This document shows positions 12,540 to 26,611 of a DNA stretch of 64,000 bases, one piece after another. Location of the stretch: positions 6,811,610 to 6,875,609 of the forward strand of contig CM055760.1 of assembly GCA_029465975.1 (NCBI GenBank), written 5' to 3'. The translations under genes were made by a program, and so were the position numbers. Source of the DNA: Dallia pectoralis. Taxonomy: Eukaryota; Chordata; Actinopteri; Esociformes; Umbridae. Position 1 is the first letter of the stretch, and the number at the start of each line of letters is the position of its first letter. The notes under the pieces were generated by a model. That model was given only the letters and a program-made list of their open reading frames with translations, searched no databases and was not told where the DNA came from.

Positions 12540-12670
12540 GGTTTAGAAGTGTGAAGCCAGTTCGCTATTAGAGTTCCCACTACTCTATCGGCCTGACCCG
12601 TAGAACTCATGGAGTGAGCCCGGTACATATAGCAGTCTGTAGGAGGCTTAATAGTACCTATACTTTCAAG
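12540..12670 (+). other. tor4a: Candidate 5' untranslated exon of tor4a
   Basis: The tor4a coding start at 16781 sits directly after an acceptor (TTATTTCTCAG), so at least one upstream non-coding exon is required. The best candidate ends at 12670 with donor CTTTCAAG/GTAAGC, just downstream of a GC box. The 5' limit is unknown. Confidence 0.45.
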
Positions 12671-15600
12671 GTAAGCACCGTTTCTATTGTTTCTGCATTT
12701 ATTCTTCTCAATCATTTCTCCTTCTTTCCCCTCACTTCGGGTCCCTTCATTGCGTGCGGCTTTTCCGATGTATTCGCAGCTGTCTCTGGGTTTTAGCCAA
12801 ATTCACACCATCGCCTTTTTCTTTCTTTCTTTCTGACACTCAGTTACAGAAGCTTGTAAAACAACAATCCTGAACTCAATTAAGCTGTGTTGGGTTTTGT
12901 ACATGTACAACAGTGGAAGTAATGTATGTGAAGTCATATCTTCGTAGGCCTAATTGTAATATCAAGCATGTTTAAAAAACTTGCCTGAAACGTCTTTTCT
13001 TGTTGCTGTGTTGCCCGACTTTTGACTTCAGTGTGTGTGCGTGCGCGTGTGCACGTGCATATCTGTCGGACAGCAGCTAGGATCCTTCCAGAAAGGAAAT
13101 GTCAGCAGACAGAGAGAGAGCTGTGGTTGGAGAGTGCAAGAAGAGCGGAAAGCAAACAGGGAAAAAATATTGGAAAGGTTCTAGAATGCGTGGAATGCAT
13201 TTACACCCTCTCAGGCCACAACATGCGGAGGGAATACAATATCACCCGGTCTAGCACGGCACACAAGTCTCGTCATTTAAAATTAAGAAAACCTGGTTCT
13301 TAGGTAAACTACCTGGCCAGACTAGCTAGACACGTTTGGTCGCAGACAATGTGGAATGGTGGAATGTCCTTTGTGTAATTGCATTGTGTCACAGCTCCAC
13401 TTTCCTGGTCTACACACAGCACCATGCTCATCCAACGTGCCCCGGCATAGGCGGATATACTGCTGTTATATTAGCTAGGGGTGATTATTGATCGATGCCT
13501 TCTCCTTTTCTTTGGTGGCTAAGCTCTGTAGGGTAGTTGCTCAGTTGTGCACTGTGGCCTCCCAGTCCTCTTTTTTATTCTGGGTAGAGACAGTTTGCTT
13601 GTGTTTGCGTTTTCCTTCACAATTTGCCTTCAGTATATTCTTGTTTTTGAGAAATGAAGAAATCATTGTGTCCTCAATCTGGACCGTTTGTTAACCAAAT
13701 CCAAAAGTTCTGCCAAAACAGCTTTAATGGGGTTTGGCATCGACTTTCCAAGTCTCTGGAATTCTACAGGCGCGAAGAGCACCATTTTCCAAACGATATT
13801 CCCTCATTCTGTGTCATGATGATGCGGATGGAGAGCGTTGTCTAACACTTTGGTCCACAATGTCCCATAAATGTTCTATTGAGTTGGCATCTGGTGACTG
13901 CTAAGGCCATGGCATGTGATTCACCAGATGATTCACATCTTTTTAAACTAATTTAACCATTCCATACAGTACATGCCCCAGCGCATGTTAGAAGGTTAAT
14001 TACTTTATGTTCCTCCACTCATGTATTCAGGGTTTCCTTTCATTTGTCCCTGTCACAATATGTGACGAACCCTCATCAAATCTGATTGGCATGCTCTGCG
14101 TTAGGGTCAACCGTTAGGCTTTTATTAATATTGCACTTACTTGTGCCTGTACACATTTCTTAGGGAAACTCCCTTCTTATAAGTGAAAGAGGAGATCCGG
14201 TCAGATTGTCTACTTCCAGTTAGCTGTTCCGTGCCCAGGCTCACAAAAAAGCTAAGACGTTGTGTTGTTGCTGGCACACCAGTTTTGAATCAACCATCCA
14301 CACACTGCAGGGCTCAATACATTGCACGTTGCGCACTCACTTTTTTGTGGTGAAAATAGCGTCCTTGTAGCGCTTGTACTGAAAAAACGGTTCTTTAAGT
14401 TGCACAGCGTAGCACAAGGAAAAAAATCGACCATAGCTGTCTGTTATTAAAATACTTCTGCTGTTCGTTGTTTTTTACCGTTTATCAAAATGTATTGTAA
14501 CGTTCCCGATTGTCCGGTTTCGATCAGCCTAAATTTGGAACAAACAATTTGTACAGTCTAATCTGGAGTGGACTTCACTGGAATGATACCCATCATGCAT
14601 TTCAAGTATTTGTTTTTACATTTACATGATAGTCATTCAGCAGACCCGAGCTCCCAAGTTTGAATAAACAAATTTTATCTCATTGACATTTTCTTGCAAA
14701 CCCGACGCTGAAGCTGCCTTCGAAGCCGATTTAATCGGACTGAAGGAAAAACATTGTTGTAGCCCTACCGTGCAGCATTTTAGATTGCTCGTGGTCAGGT
14801 GTAGGCTGACTGCTATATTCTAACTTTTACCTGGTTATGTCATGACTGATGTGGCATCTTCATGCAAAATTTACTGGAGGATAGTGGAGAGCCCGCCATG
14901 ACCTGTGTGCCATACGGTGGTTGACTGAGGTGGGAGTATTGAAGGTGTTTAGGCGCTGACCCAGTTAACTGAACTTGCCCCCAGCATTGCCGATTACCCC
15001 AGCGGCAGGCAGGCTCAAACCAAAAAGTGATGAGGTAAAGATGTACTAATCTGTTGGTGATCACTGTGTGTGTGAACTCTCCCTACCTGATGATCATACA
15101 CACCTCCTCGTTGTCTGTGTGATGTTCCAGCTTATTTTCTCTGTAACCGCAGTGATGTGACGGATAGGGGTGGTGTCATCCGCGATCCTGGAATAGTTTT
15201 CACAGATGCATTGTGGTAGTATCGTCGTTGGTGTAGAGAACAAAGGGTGAGAGCACTCATCACAGTGTGGTGTTTCAGGGCTAAGGGTTAAAATGAAATG
15301 ACATTTTTACTTTTATTATTCTTTTGAGCAGGACAGGATCAATTAACCTGGCATTAACCTTAAAGTTATTAAATATACCGGTAGAAATGTTAAGAAAAAA
15401 CGATGTAGGCAGATGTTGCCTCAGGCTGCATGGAAGACAGAGGGGTGAGGTGCCAAAACACATACACCAGAACACACACACAATGCATTATGGGTGCATT
15501 TACTAAATTTAGTCGACCAGGACCTGAGATCTTATCTGCTGTTATTGGCATTGCCCCGTCATACCTATTTTTAGAACATGACCCAACCCCAGTACATTTG

Positions 15601-16780
15601 ATGGAGTGACGCCTTTATGCGTTCATTACAGGCTTCACCTGGAAAAGTTGCAATTGATACATTTCCACTCAATTTCACCTTTGGAAAATTTTTGAAACAT
15701 ACCAGCGTCACAAAAGAAACACGGTAACTTCATTCCAGCCGGTAAGCAAATTAGTTGAATGGCCTCTATTACTCTTGCTGGTAAGCTCTGTTTGTCTCGT
15801 TTTTCTCTAACGTCACAAACATACTTTCGTTGTGTCAAAACGGACTATGATGACTAATATTGAGTCTGAGACTTGACTGTTAGCTAAAGCTGAGAATTAA
15901 TATTTAAGCTGCTGGAGAATAACTTGAAAATAACATCCCATGTATATAATTGTTTTGGGTCTCTGTGAAACTACAAAAGCATTAGAATTTGTAATGACAT
16001 TGTGACACACATTAAGGCCGCCCCATTGGCTAATGCTTAACCAGCATGACACCTTAATTGGCCAACACACCCACACAAGTCCATGTTGTGGATACTGGTT
16101 CCAAGGAAAATACAAATGTGCTAGTTTTGCAAGATTTATGGGTTAAAACCTAAACTGAGCTCAAACAACTGTGTGGTTTGTATTGCTATAAAGTCAGAAT
16201 GCTTGTCTCAACTGCAAGGTTTTAACAAGACCAATTCCTATAACCTTTATCAGTCAATCTGACCATATCCGATTGGAGGAAATGACTGAATGGTAGTATA
16301 TACACACACATACACACACACACACACACCAACGAAGATACATCTGCAGTTGTGTAATACTTTCAGCAGCAAACAATTTCTGAACTAAAGTTTAAAAGTT
16401 TCTTTAGACATTCGATAATTACACAATTATTACACATTCTCATGGTATTATGTACTTCCAGAGAGGAAGATGTCTGACAATGTAAATAAGCATTCAAGTA
16501 GAGACAGTTGGTTTTCAAGACAATAATGTCAAAGAAGGAAGTTGCAGCAGACAGAACCCTCCGGATTTTCCCGCCTTAATTTAGGACCACAGTATATCTA
16601 CAACCATGGCGTAAACTTTAGCATCACGAAAAGAATGTGAATGGATCAAGAACAAGGCATCTAAGCGCAAATAGTCAATCATTAACATGCATTCTGGCTA
16701 GGACCTCTTAGTAGAACAAATTTTTCTTTCAACAAAAAGATAAAAACCATCCAGAATCTAATGAATGATTTATTTCTCAG
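12671..16780. other. Probable tor4a intron 1 with old repeat fragments
   Basis: About 4.1 kb without a recognisable exon. Around 13780-13960 there is a fragment reminiscent of a Tc1-like element (words such as GTCCCATAAATGTTCTATTG and GGCATCTGGTGACTG). Around 14610-14645 there is a degenerate SINE/L2-type tail in reverse orientation (TTTACATTTACATG...CATTCAGCAGAC). A CA microsatellite lies near 16301-16329. Short open frames here have no recognisable protein. Confidence 0.45.
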
Positions 16781-18215
16781 ATGGAAGACGAGGGTGTGTA
16801 CGTCAGACACTCAGTCTCCTGGGCGGACAGCGAGATGGACGAAGGAATAGAAGAAAATAGTAACGGAGATGTTGAACCCAGGGCTACTGGGTCATGCACT
16901 CAGAGTTTCTCCCAGTTATCGGCGTCTTTCCGTGCTGTGCATCGAATCAGACAGAAGTACCAGGCCATGAAGAAACGACGGCTGGAGTTGGCTGGAATGG
17001 ACGTAGGAGGACTGGGGTTTGGGGCTGATTCCCTCACCGGGGCTCCCGTTCGCACCAGCCCGAAAATCTTCACCTTTGATGGGCTGACCCCAACCAGTTC
17101 CGCCATGACCCTCTCCTCGCTCATGCCAAAGAAGAAGATGAAGAAGTCGCGGCGGGTCATGTTTCCCAGTGGAGGGAGGTACAGGGCCCCAGTCGTAAAG
17201 GAACACAGCCGAGCCAGGCACTGCCTCTTCTTCCTGTCCGCTATCCTCTTCCTCCAGGTAAGGAGTTTTGCGCGTGTTTGTTTGGGAGTGGTTCAACTCA
17301 TTTCGCCGTGTCCTTTTTTGAGGTATGAGTCATTGTTATTTTCCTTTCACCCTCACCCAGGTGTATAATGCAATAGAGAACCTTGACGACCACGTCCTGA
17401 AGTATGACCTGGAGGGATTAGAGAAGACTCTGCGTAGGGAGGTGTTTGGGCAGCAGGGGGCGATGGACGCTCTGTTAACCCAGCTGAGGGACTACCTCTC
17501 TACCTATGTTCACAGTAAGCCCCTGGTCCTTTCCATTCACGGGCCGAGCGGAGTGGGAAAGAGTCACTTGGGGCGACTTCTGGCGGGGCACTTCCGCTCC
17601 GTAGTGGGGGAGCCCCTGGTCCTCCAGTATTTTGTGTTGCACCACTGCCCCCTGGAGGAGGACGTGTGGAAGTGTTCCCGAGCACTGTCGATCCTGGTGT
17701 CGGAGATGGTGCTGCGAGCTGAGGAGGAGGAGAAAATTCCGGTGTTCATTTTCGACGAGTCCGAGCATCTTTACCCGGAACTTCTTGATGTGCTGAGGGA
17801 CCTGGTGCACTTCAAGCACTCCAACGAGTACCTGAACGCTGTCTACCTGTTCCTAAGCAACCATGGGCACAACCACATCACAAAGCAGCTGCTGTACAAC
17901 TCCTCCAGTAACTTCATGTTGTCCACATCAGGGACCTACAGCAATCTGCTCAAAGAGCTTACCCCATTGTTGCGCAACACTCTGGAGAATATCCATTCGC
18001 TCTGGGCAGAAGCTGAACTTTTACCCATGACCCTCCTGGAGAAAAGCCACGTGGTGGAGTGCTTCCTGGATGAGATGACGAGGGAGGGGTTCTACCCGGA
18101 CCATAACAACATTGTAAGGCTGGCGGGGGAGATGGAGTACTACCCTGCAGTAGGAGAGACGGAGTATGCTGTGGCAGGATGTAAACAAGTAGTGGCTAGA
18201 GTGAACCTGCTATGA
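16781..18215 (+). CDS. tor4a: Torsin-4A, AAA+ ATPase of the torsin family
   Basis: Two coding exons, 16781-17257 and 17361-18215, join in phase 0 to give 443 residues (human TOR4A about 423). The N-terminal exon is polar and basic (KKRRLELAG, KKKMKKSRR) and ends in one hydrophobic segment (about residues 146-160, CLFFLSAILFLQ) typical of the family's membrane anchor. The second exon is the torsin AAA+ domain. It has Walker A GPSGVGKS at about 220-227, a Walker B region with FIFDESEHL, a sensor region YLFLSNHGH, and the C-terminal torsin GCK motif (AVAGCKQV). Torsins are endoplasmic reticulum/nuclear envelope ATPases; the substrate of torsin-4A is not well known. The start is set by the acceptor immediately before the ATG. 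It is convergent with vdac3. Confidence 0.93.
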
Positions 18216-21200
18216 GACCCACTGCAGGAAGGCACAATGACACAGGTACGCAGAAGCATGTCTCCGGAAAAACTAATTTGGCTGTGGGGCAAAATACTGG
18301 TTTGGCCCCATAGCCTTTCGGAGCCTAAAGGATTTGGTTGTTTCCTGTGATCCACCACAACCAAGGAGAAAATGTTCTCATTAACATCCCACCTTTGGTG
18401 AGGGGTGGGGAAGGCATTGTTGTAAACTGAGATTAAGAAGTATCTCCATGATGAAGGCTTATTATTTTGAGTTGTTGGAATGGTGGAACACCATGGTGGC
18501 CATTCTACCATTTTGCGGTTAATCAAGTGTTTAGGGATCAAGTGGGTCTGGTTGTGACCATGACAACTGCTAGGGGCAACGCTAGCCCTGTGTCACCACC
18601 ACATTTCAATTATTCAAATGAAAATGTTGTGTAAAATGTCCCGATTTGTATAATGTTCCTGCTTTTAGACAAATGTAAAATGTACATGTACGTGTGCAAT
18701 TGGCATGGTAAGTCAGGCAATGTGTAGTCACTTAACCTGATTCACCATTGATGACTAAAACACAGAAACACACTCCCACACTGAAGGACCATAGCTAAAC
18801 TGACTCTGCCTTGTGCAACTTTTTGTGACCCAGATTTGCTTCTTTTTCCAAGTCTAGCTGGAATTCAGCCTAAATGAGGATGCCTGTGTTTTTGTAATAG
18901 ACAATATGACGTGACCAACTTGTACTACTGACCTATGTTCATTTTGGGCTAGGAGTCTGTTTTTGAACAATGGGAACAATATTTAAAGGCGATATCCTTA
19001 ATTTGCTCCGAACCTGTGGGAGATTGCAGAATTACAGCAACACCAGCTGGCATTCAAACCAACTGTAGCACATTGTCACTGGAAAATGTATTTCTTATTT
19101 CATCCACCTGCCTGAAAAAGCTCAAAACACATTGTTGACATTTTAAAAACATGACAGATTTTAAAGGCACAGTGATCGCTACACTATTCAGTGTTTGAAT
19201 GCTTTTTTGATTAGAAATTGAGTAAACTGGGTAGAGTTATAACAACCAAGAAAGAATTTCGTTTACCATCTGCTATCATTCGTTTGGCTTGAGACATTAT
19301 TTTAAACAAAATTCTGGTGGATGAAATTTGTGAGATATAATCATCGTCAATGTAGATATAGTGTGGGTGTTTTGTTATAATACAATATAACAAATCAACA
19401 TATCGCCCCTAATATTAACCTTAAATGACCATTACTATGTCCTAATGATATAGCCTACTGTGTGGGCTGTCATTGAGTGCAACACAACAGTATGTTGGTC
19501 TACTGGTTTGACTGAAATACGAAATCAACTTTTGTAAAATATTGGGTGTTAATTGTGTTGATAGAATGCAGGACATTGTTTTATTAAAAACGTCAAAGTT
19601 AAGACACCAAATTTGATTGCCCTGTACAATAAAGAACGCAAGGTAAATTCTAGGGAATACATCGTCAGGCAGTATTTTATGTATTTTATACATGCACTGA
19701 TAACAGTAAAGATCATGTATATTTGATAAGACTTGGTCGTGGTTTCCTAAACTTTTCTTTTGATGCAGCTTCTGCAGCCGGTTGAAACACATCTTTTCTT
19801 CAGAATGAATTTGCAATTCGAGATCCCCATGTGAATGACTCCACCCCATCCGGGTCATTGTCAGATTAACGCTCACACAATGTTATGAATACACTGTTCT
19901 CACCTGTTAAGACTAAATATGTAGACGGTGCCTCTGCTTCCCTGTCCTTACTTCCATTTTGTGCAGAATGGGGATAAAACAATGAGGTACTGTATTCGCA
20001 CTCAACGCCACGGGGAAACCCGTTCGTCATCTGCGCTAACTTCATTTAATTGATATTGCAAAGCTGGCGTGGCTGTTTTACCAACTACAGCTTAAGCAAC
20101 TGTGGCTGTAACTTGGCCGTATGGATTTCCGTAAAAAGACAGTACACGCCAAAGACAATGTGGTTTCACTTTATTAGAGTTTCATTGTTTGGAAAAAAAA
20201 ATGAGGTACTTTGTCTGAACACACAATTTCAAAGACATAATTATGACACCAAATTGAGAAAAAGTATATACTTGGTAATGACTCGGGATAATGAGGGACT
20301 GAACCTTCACAACTGGCTCTGACATGGTCCCTTAATGTTCTGACTATACACTTTTGAAACTCAAGACAATAATATGTATACTATGTACAAAGTGTACTGA
20401 CTGGGACCAATGACAGCCGGATCAGTCCAAAGCAGGGTTAGCATGGTAAAACTCTGGAGTGACTTCAAATACTCTCATGTCTGCATCAATCTTCAAGCGA
20501 TTTAAACATCTTAACGAGACAAAATAGATCCAAACAGAACAGTGGAAATGCCACCTAAGCTAAACTACAGAAGATTCCACCATATCGTTTTCACCTACCA
20601 ACTGTCCAAATAAGTTGCCGCAAAAAAACATGAAACAGAGAGGCAAATGTGAGTTACAGATCCTGGCATGTAATTCCCTGTGGTCCTTTTATTTCTAGAG
20701 CTGTATGTGAAATCACCCATGCCCTCTCATACAAACAGGTCTCCTAGTCAGTAACAGCAGACTACAGGTGGTGAAATGGTTCCTTCAGAAAGTTGGCCTC
20801 AACAGTTGCAGTTTAACATGGCTTATCTGGAAGGGGTCTCACTCTGACCTGCTGCTTATGGCTAAAACCAGCCTTATCAACCCGGGGGACACCAAAACTA
20901 GCTCAGCAGTTTGAGTCGGGAAATTCCAATTCAAGTACACCAACTGAAAAAAAAGCGGGTTAAAATGACACTATGGTCCCTGAGTGACCACAGCAAAAGC
21001 AAGTTACACTAGATCAATATTTGATACTTAAATCAGTACATAAACAGACCATACACTCTTTCTTTTACCAAGAGAACACCAGGTTTAAAATGTGTCCCAC
21101 CATCCACCCTACCAAGTCTTGTGCGTTTCACAGACTATTTCTTTCCGATATGCTTAATAATTAAAGACCATGGGGAATTTATACACACGCATATGGAAGA

Positions 21201-21672
21201 ATACATGAGCTATTAATTCACGGACTGTCTCGGTCAAACCCGTATGGCCATGAAACCAGAAGTAACCTGTCAGAAGTGAAAACCCAGCCACTGCGTTTCA
21301 GTACAAAGTCATTTCAGGGAGGTATGTAGTGGCCAACCATATCCACTTTGAAACACTACCTTTAAAACCACATGACAAGTAGTACCTAACTATCTAAAAC
21401 GAAAAACTAGAATAAACCAGACAAAGAATGTCTGTCTCTCGGTTTCCCTCTCCCTCCCCTTATTCATTCAGGTAATCTAACCACTTTAGTCAAGATGGAC
21501 ACACGCTAGCACATATTTGACTATTACCACCAAAACACTGTTGGTGTAAGAGGACGAGTGCGAAGGAGAGGAGACGGGATTATGTGGTCAGGTATGGACT
21601 ATGTGGTTGGGAATAGGAGGTGGGTTGTTGGTTGGTTCTGGGCTGTTTTTTTGTTGCTGGTTCTCAGTGCCA
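18216..21672. other. Convergent 3' regions of tor4a and vdac3
   Basis: No coding exon found. A plus-strand AATAAA at 19628-19633 could end a tor4a transcript. A TTTATT near 20170 is a minus-strand poly(A) candidate for vdac3. The two 3' untranslated regions probably occupy most of this 3.5 kb. Short open frames show no recognisable protein. Confidence 0.45.
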
Positions 21673-24600
21673 CTATGCCTCCAGCTCGAAGCCCAGACCC
21701 ACTTTATGCCCGCCGGTATTAAAGTTCTTCCCATCAATCAGTGCTGACAGAGTCACCTTCACACCTGCACACAGAAAGAAAAAGCATGACCAGTAATCTA
21801 AACAATAGCTGGAACTAACAACAGTTCCTCAGTCCAGAAAACCAGCTTCAGGGTGAATGGTGATGTTTAACCAATCATTAGTTGCTATGGAGGTTATGTT
21901 GTCTAATAGACCATCGCCCACCTGGTCTGAGCCTCTGGGTGTACCCGACTCCAATCAGGCTGGCGTTGTTCACTTTGGCCTGCAGCGGGAGGCACACAGA
22001 GTGTGTTAGTGTGTGTGTGTGAATCTAAACTAACTGTAGGCGGCCACGAGAAGAGCCAGTGTGGAACGTAAGCCTGTAACTTGCGTTTGTATAGACAACG
22101 TAGTGTGTTTTTGTGAGTTACTTACAGACAAGGAAGCATCTTTGTCCAGAGCATATTTGGCTGCGATGCCAAAACGTGTGTTATTGCTGCCGGCCGTCCA
22201 GGCCAGAGTGACCGCCGTCTCCAGCTGGTCATCCACCTTCTGGTAGATGGAACCTCCAAACTCGGTCCCGTCATTTCTGTGACAGCAGAGAAGTCCACAG
22301 TCAGAAACAGGCTCAAACCAACCAACAGTTTAGGAGGATTTCAATTATTTTTCTTAACTGGGACACACTGATGGTATATAAGATAAATAATGTTTGACCC
22401 CTCATTACTAAAGATTGTAATTTATCACTTGATCCAGACTGTAAACCAACTATTTTCATTTTAATTAAAGTTAATTTGGGTCTCTTCCTAATGACAAACT
22501 ACAGATTAAAATGAATATAGTTTTTTAATTTTCAAAACTTTTGTGCAAAGTAGTTTTCCTGTACTGGACTGTAAAGACGCATCAGACACAAAGTCGTGCG
22601 CAATTTGTATGACAGAGACTCCAGTACAATGATAGGAAAATTATTAATTTGCCTTTAGTCAAATGGCTTACTCGCAATGCAAATGTAACTGTTGGAGCAC
22701 AGTGACTTCCAACGATGACGCAGATGTATTACCGAAATGATTCTCTAGACAGACGCACTAGCAGTACCGATTAGAAATTCCAAGTTCATAGGGAAGTGTT
22801 AAATAAACTGTGTTTCCCCGCATTGAGATACTCACACATTGGTGTGGAGCTGGAAGTCACCAGCTTTGTAGCCCAGGGCAAAGTTATTCTGAGCCAATTT
22901 AGACTTGACCGTGTCGAACGCCATCTGGTACCCGGCCAGCCAGCCCTCGTAGCCCACCACAGCTGACGCGTGGATTATGGGGCCCTCGAAGTCCACATCA
23001 CAGCCCAGGTTTAGGTGGTCACACTTGTAGCCGGTCTTCAGCTTGCCACTCTTCTTGCTGACAAAAACAATTGAGGAGACAGGCTTTTTAGACAGAGCGG
23101 AAGATAGCCTAGTGTTTAGAGCATCTGTAGTAACTGCAACTTTTCCACATCAAAACCGAAAGCAGTCTATGTGAAAAGACAAAGTGTATGAAATGGTAGG
23201 CTCTCACTACTGTAAGTTAGTCTTGACAGAAGTGTCCACAAAATTAACAAGAACAAAAGACAGTTTTACCCTGTGTTTGGTACGAAGGATGTGTCCAGAG
23301 CCACTTTTAGGCCCTGAGCCAACTGGTCTTCCACAGAGAGCTCTGTAGACAGGGTGTTGTCAGTGTTCCACTTCTGGTTGAAGCTCAAACCCAGCTCCTT
23401 CATCTTGTACTTGGTCTCCAGGTTACCGGACGCCTTCCCTGTGTCGGTGTTACTGGAACCGGATGTGTTAAACTCCTGAGGGGGGGAAGAGATGAGAAGG
23501 AAAGAGAGTTCTGAGAAAGGCAGGAAAAAGAAAGAGGTCCGGGGGATTTGAACAGAATGCATAATGTGAGAGAAAGGGAGAGATATCTGGGCAAGCAAAG
23601 AAAAAAGCACACACCCTGAAGGAACGATGTGAAAAGAAAAAAAACAGGTAAGAGAGGATAAACACAAAGGTCCATAAACAGAGGAGGACGAAACCAATCA
23701 GAGAGAGAGAGTCTGAAGGGATATGTAATAAAACAGGTAGACAGATAGAGAACAAAATGAAACAAGTTCAAGAGACAGAAATAAACAATTTGCATAGCAA
23801 CACTGATGAGATGTTTATTACCGACACACAACACTGAATTGAGTTGGACTAAGAGAAGGATGAGAAAACAACTGAGAGGGCTTGGTTGACATCCGGTAAA
23901 TCATTCAGACAAACAGGCCACCAGTACTGTAGGAAGAACACAGTGACATCAGACAGTCCGTCTCTGGATCTTCCTGTATACATCACGTATCATGCTGCAC
24001 AAACAGACACCAGTGCATTGTGGGATAATGAGTCTTACCATCTACAATAGAGAGCAGTCCATAAGGCGGCAGGAAGGCAGTGGGACAGAGCATATGTTTA
24101 GACAGGAAAATAGACAGTCAAATCCACACACGACGTCTTCCCCACATGCTACCACACACACCAGCCTGTCATACATCTCTATCCTGAAGCATAGGGCCAA
24201 GCAAACCCAGCAGCATTGCCTAGCAACCTGTGAACCCTAAAAGCTCAGAATTTCAGAGAAAAGGTTATTGCAGAACCACAGACTGGAAGAAAGAGAGCGA
24301 TCAAATTGGAACACAAGGTTAGAAGGACGTAGAGGGGTGAAAGGACAGAAGAAGACAACTCACCACTCCGCTCTGAGATTTGGTCTTCAGATCCAGCTTT
24401 ACGACACCGAAGCCTGGAAGGAGACTTGTGGTCATAAAACATATATGGCTGGAATAGTTTAAGACTTGTTAGAAAGTAAGAATGACAATTGGTTTATGAC
24501 ATCTTAAAGTACACATTATGTTTTTCTCTCTTTTCTAACAACCCATTACGGTTAGACAAGTGCAATTTACACATCACATCAGCTGATCTGTAGGTATTCG

Positions 24601-24782
24601 GGCCATAACCTAATCTGTTCGCTCCTGTTTCAGCCAACTCCCCAGACGGCTTTGTAGCGTGACATCGTGGCTACTAATCATCAGGTATGCAAAAGTCTCA
24701 CTATTGACTCACCATAGCCCTTGCTGAAGATGTCCTTGGCAGCCTTGCCTAGGTCTGAGTATGACGGAGGGACAGACATCAT
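21673..24782 (-). CDS. vdac3: Voltage-dependent anion-selective channel 3 (outer mitochondrial membrane porin)
   Basis: Minus-strand coding exons, 5' to 3': 24782-24713, 24413-24364, 23475-23270, 23057-22836, 22276-22126, 21979-21922, 21764-21673. They total 849 bases, 282 residues (VDACs about 283). The N-terminal helix reads SVPPSYSDLGKAAKDIFSKG and is followed by the 19-strand porin barrel. Signatures include GYEGWLAGYQM, NFALGYKAGDFQLHTNVNDG, GTEFGGSIYQKV, LAWTAGSNNTRFGIAAKY, and the C-terminus GGHKVGLGFELEA. That C-terminus favours VDAC3 over VDAC1/2. The channel passes ATP, ADP and metabolites across the outer mitochondrial membrane. Two ATG codons are adjacent at the start (24782 and 24779). 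The strand around residues 150-155 reads CDVDFEGP, two residues shorter than other VDACs I recall. Confidence 0.93.
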
Positions 24783-24784
24783 AT

Positions 24785-26474
24785 CTGGAGGATGAGCGAA
24801 GCCAGGACAGTAAACATATGCAGACTTGTTCTTCATTGCAATGCTTGCTTCATATAGTTTATATAGATCAGCTTTTCAGAGGAGGCTGATATTGAAGAAT
24901 CTTGCAAACAGCAGACATGATTCAAACATGACTGTGGTGTGCCGGCGTCTTTCCTGCAGTGTGACTAACTTTCTTTCAGCCTGCAGTCACTTTTTCCCTA
25001 GTGATTCATCCCTGTGGAAGAGCTGCATGTATCCTTGGCAACTGGAATGCTGGGAGGCTAGGTAGCTAGGCAATGTGACTGGTATCCCAGTGAGTGAGCT
25101 AAGCTATTGTTTATCCTTGCCCATGATGCTAGCTGGGCTGCTAACTGGGTCTACAACACCATCACACTCAAAGCAGGCCACAGGACACTTCCTGGTTGGC
25201 AATCCCCAGAGCTCTGACAAAATATGCTTGACCTACATGCCATCATAAACCTAAAGATGCTTTATGGCATTTTCGACACTTTTTCGTACCTGAATCTCAT
25301 TAATAAAATGACGTCAAAACGCCGGTTCAACAATTGGAACCAGTATTTTGTAATCCTAGGCCCTAATTATGGCTCTAGAACAACCATATTGTAACAATAT
25401 TAGGGATCACAAAACCAGCATTATGAGCAAACCACGACATTTCCAGTTGTTCGATTTAAATACCACATTAAACCAAACGTTCACTTAAGAAAAATACACC
25501 ACGTTTTACTATACACTGTACTAGCCTTTTACTATAGACTGTACTAGACGGTACTAGCGTAACTACTTGTTACTTTTAATACCGGGATAAGGATTGGTTT
25601 GTTCATTCTAAGACACGTTGCTGGATAAGTTATCTAGCTGGCATTGAGAGCGGCTAGCAATACAATAGCCAATACAATAGACGTTGTTGTTACGACTGCA
25701 AAATGAAAAATCAGGACACAAGTTAAAATATATATATATATATTGACACCAAATCTCCGTTATCCCGCAACGTCAGACACGTATTGCGCAGGATCTAGTG
25801 AATTAATTTAACCCAATCTACTTGTAGGCTAAGTAAAGAAGCCTGCCGTGGCTAACGCGTTGGTTACACGCCCACAACAACCCGAGTTCAGTGATAACAA
25901 TACAGCACTCTATGCACTGTTTTTAACATGTTTATTAAAAAGCTTTATATTATAAAGTTCCTTTATATTGTGAGTTTCAAACATATACTTGGGACTGGAC
26001 AGTAAGACAACATTGTCTAATCTTATGTAATGTCTCATCCTCTCCAGGGCCGGGGACCCCCTGCTGAGGTCCATGTATTAAAGTAAGTGGTGGTAGCACA
26101 CCTGAAACAACTGGTCTAGTTTAAGTAGTACTTATTATTAAGTCCTTGCCTTGACTGGTAGACTTGGGTTAGCTGGTAGAGGACTACAACTAAACTGTGA
26201 GACTCTCAGTGTCCCCAGCAATGAGGGGTTTGCCAACGACTGATAATATAGATAACCGCTATGTAGCTAACGTTCATTCAACAGCGATGGAGAAAGTAAT
26301 AACACAGGCCCATGTAGCGGTTTAGCACACATTAGCTGCTGCTAATAGCTAACCTTGGACCAACGTGCAGGTTAATGACATGACAAGGATACCATTTATC
26401 CATGCAGTTAACAGCATTATATGAAATAAAAATACATGTTAATATTAGCTACATCAACAGTAGTTTGTTCATAC
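24785..26474 (-). other. Probable vdac3 intron 1
   Basis: The coding start exon opens after a minus-strand acceptor (CCTCCAG) just above 24784, so an upstream non-coding exon is needed. No coding signal in between. A short AT repeat is at 25728-25742. Confidence 0.5.
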
Positions 26475-26560
26475 CAATATTATTATGCCGGGAAGCGAGG
26501 AATGCGGTGTATACGACGAGCTGAGCACTGTTCTCGTTCCGTCACCAGGTCAAAGCTATC
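26475..26560 (-). other. vdac3: Candidate 5' untranslated exon of vdac3
   Basis: On the minus strand a good donor, AATATTG/GTATGAAC, sits at 26475/26474 and closes a GC-richer stretch. The far end is not defined and the approximate upper limit is a guess. Confidence 0.45.
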
Positions 26561-26611
26561 GTGGGTTAGCATCTGCTGTCAAGATAGGGCACATTGAAGG
26601 ATACGCACGGA

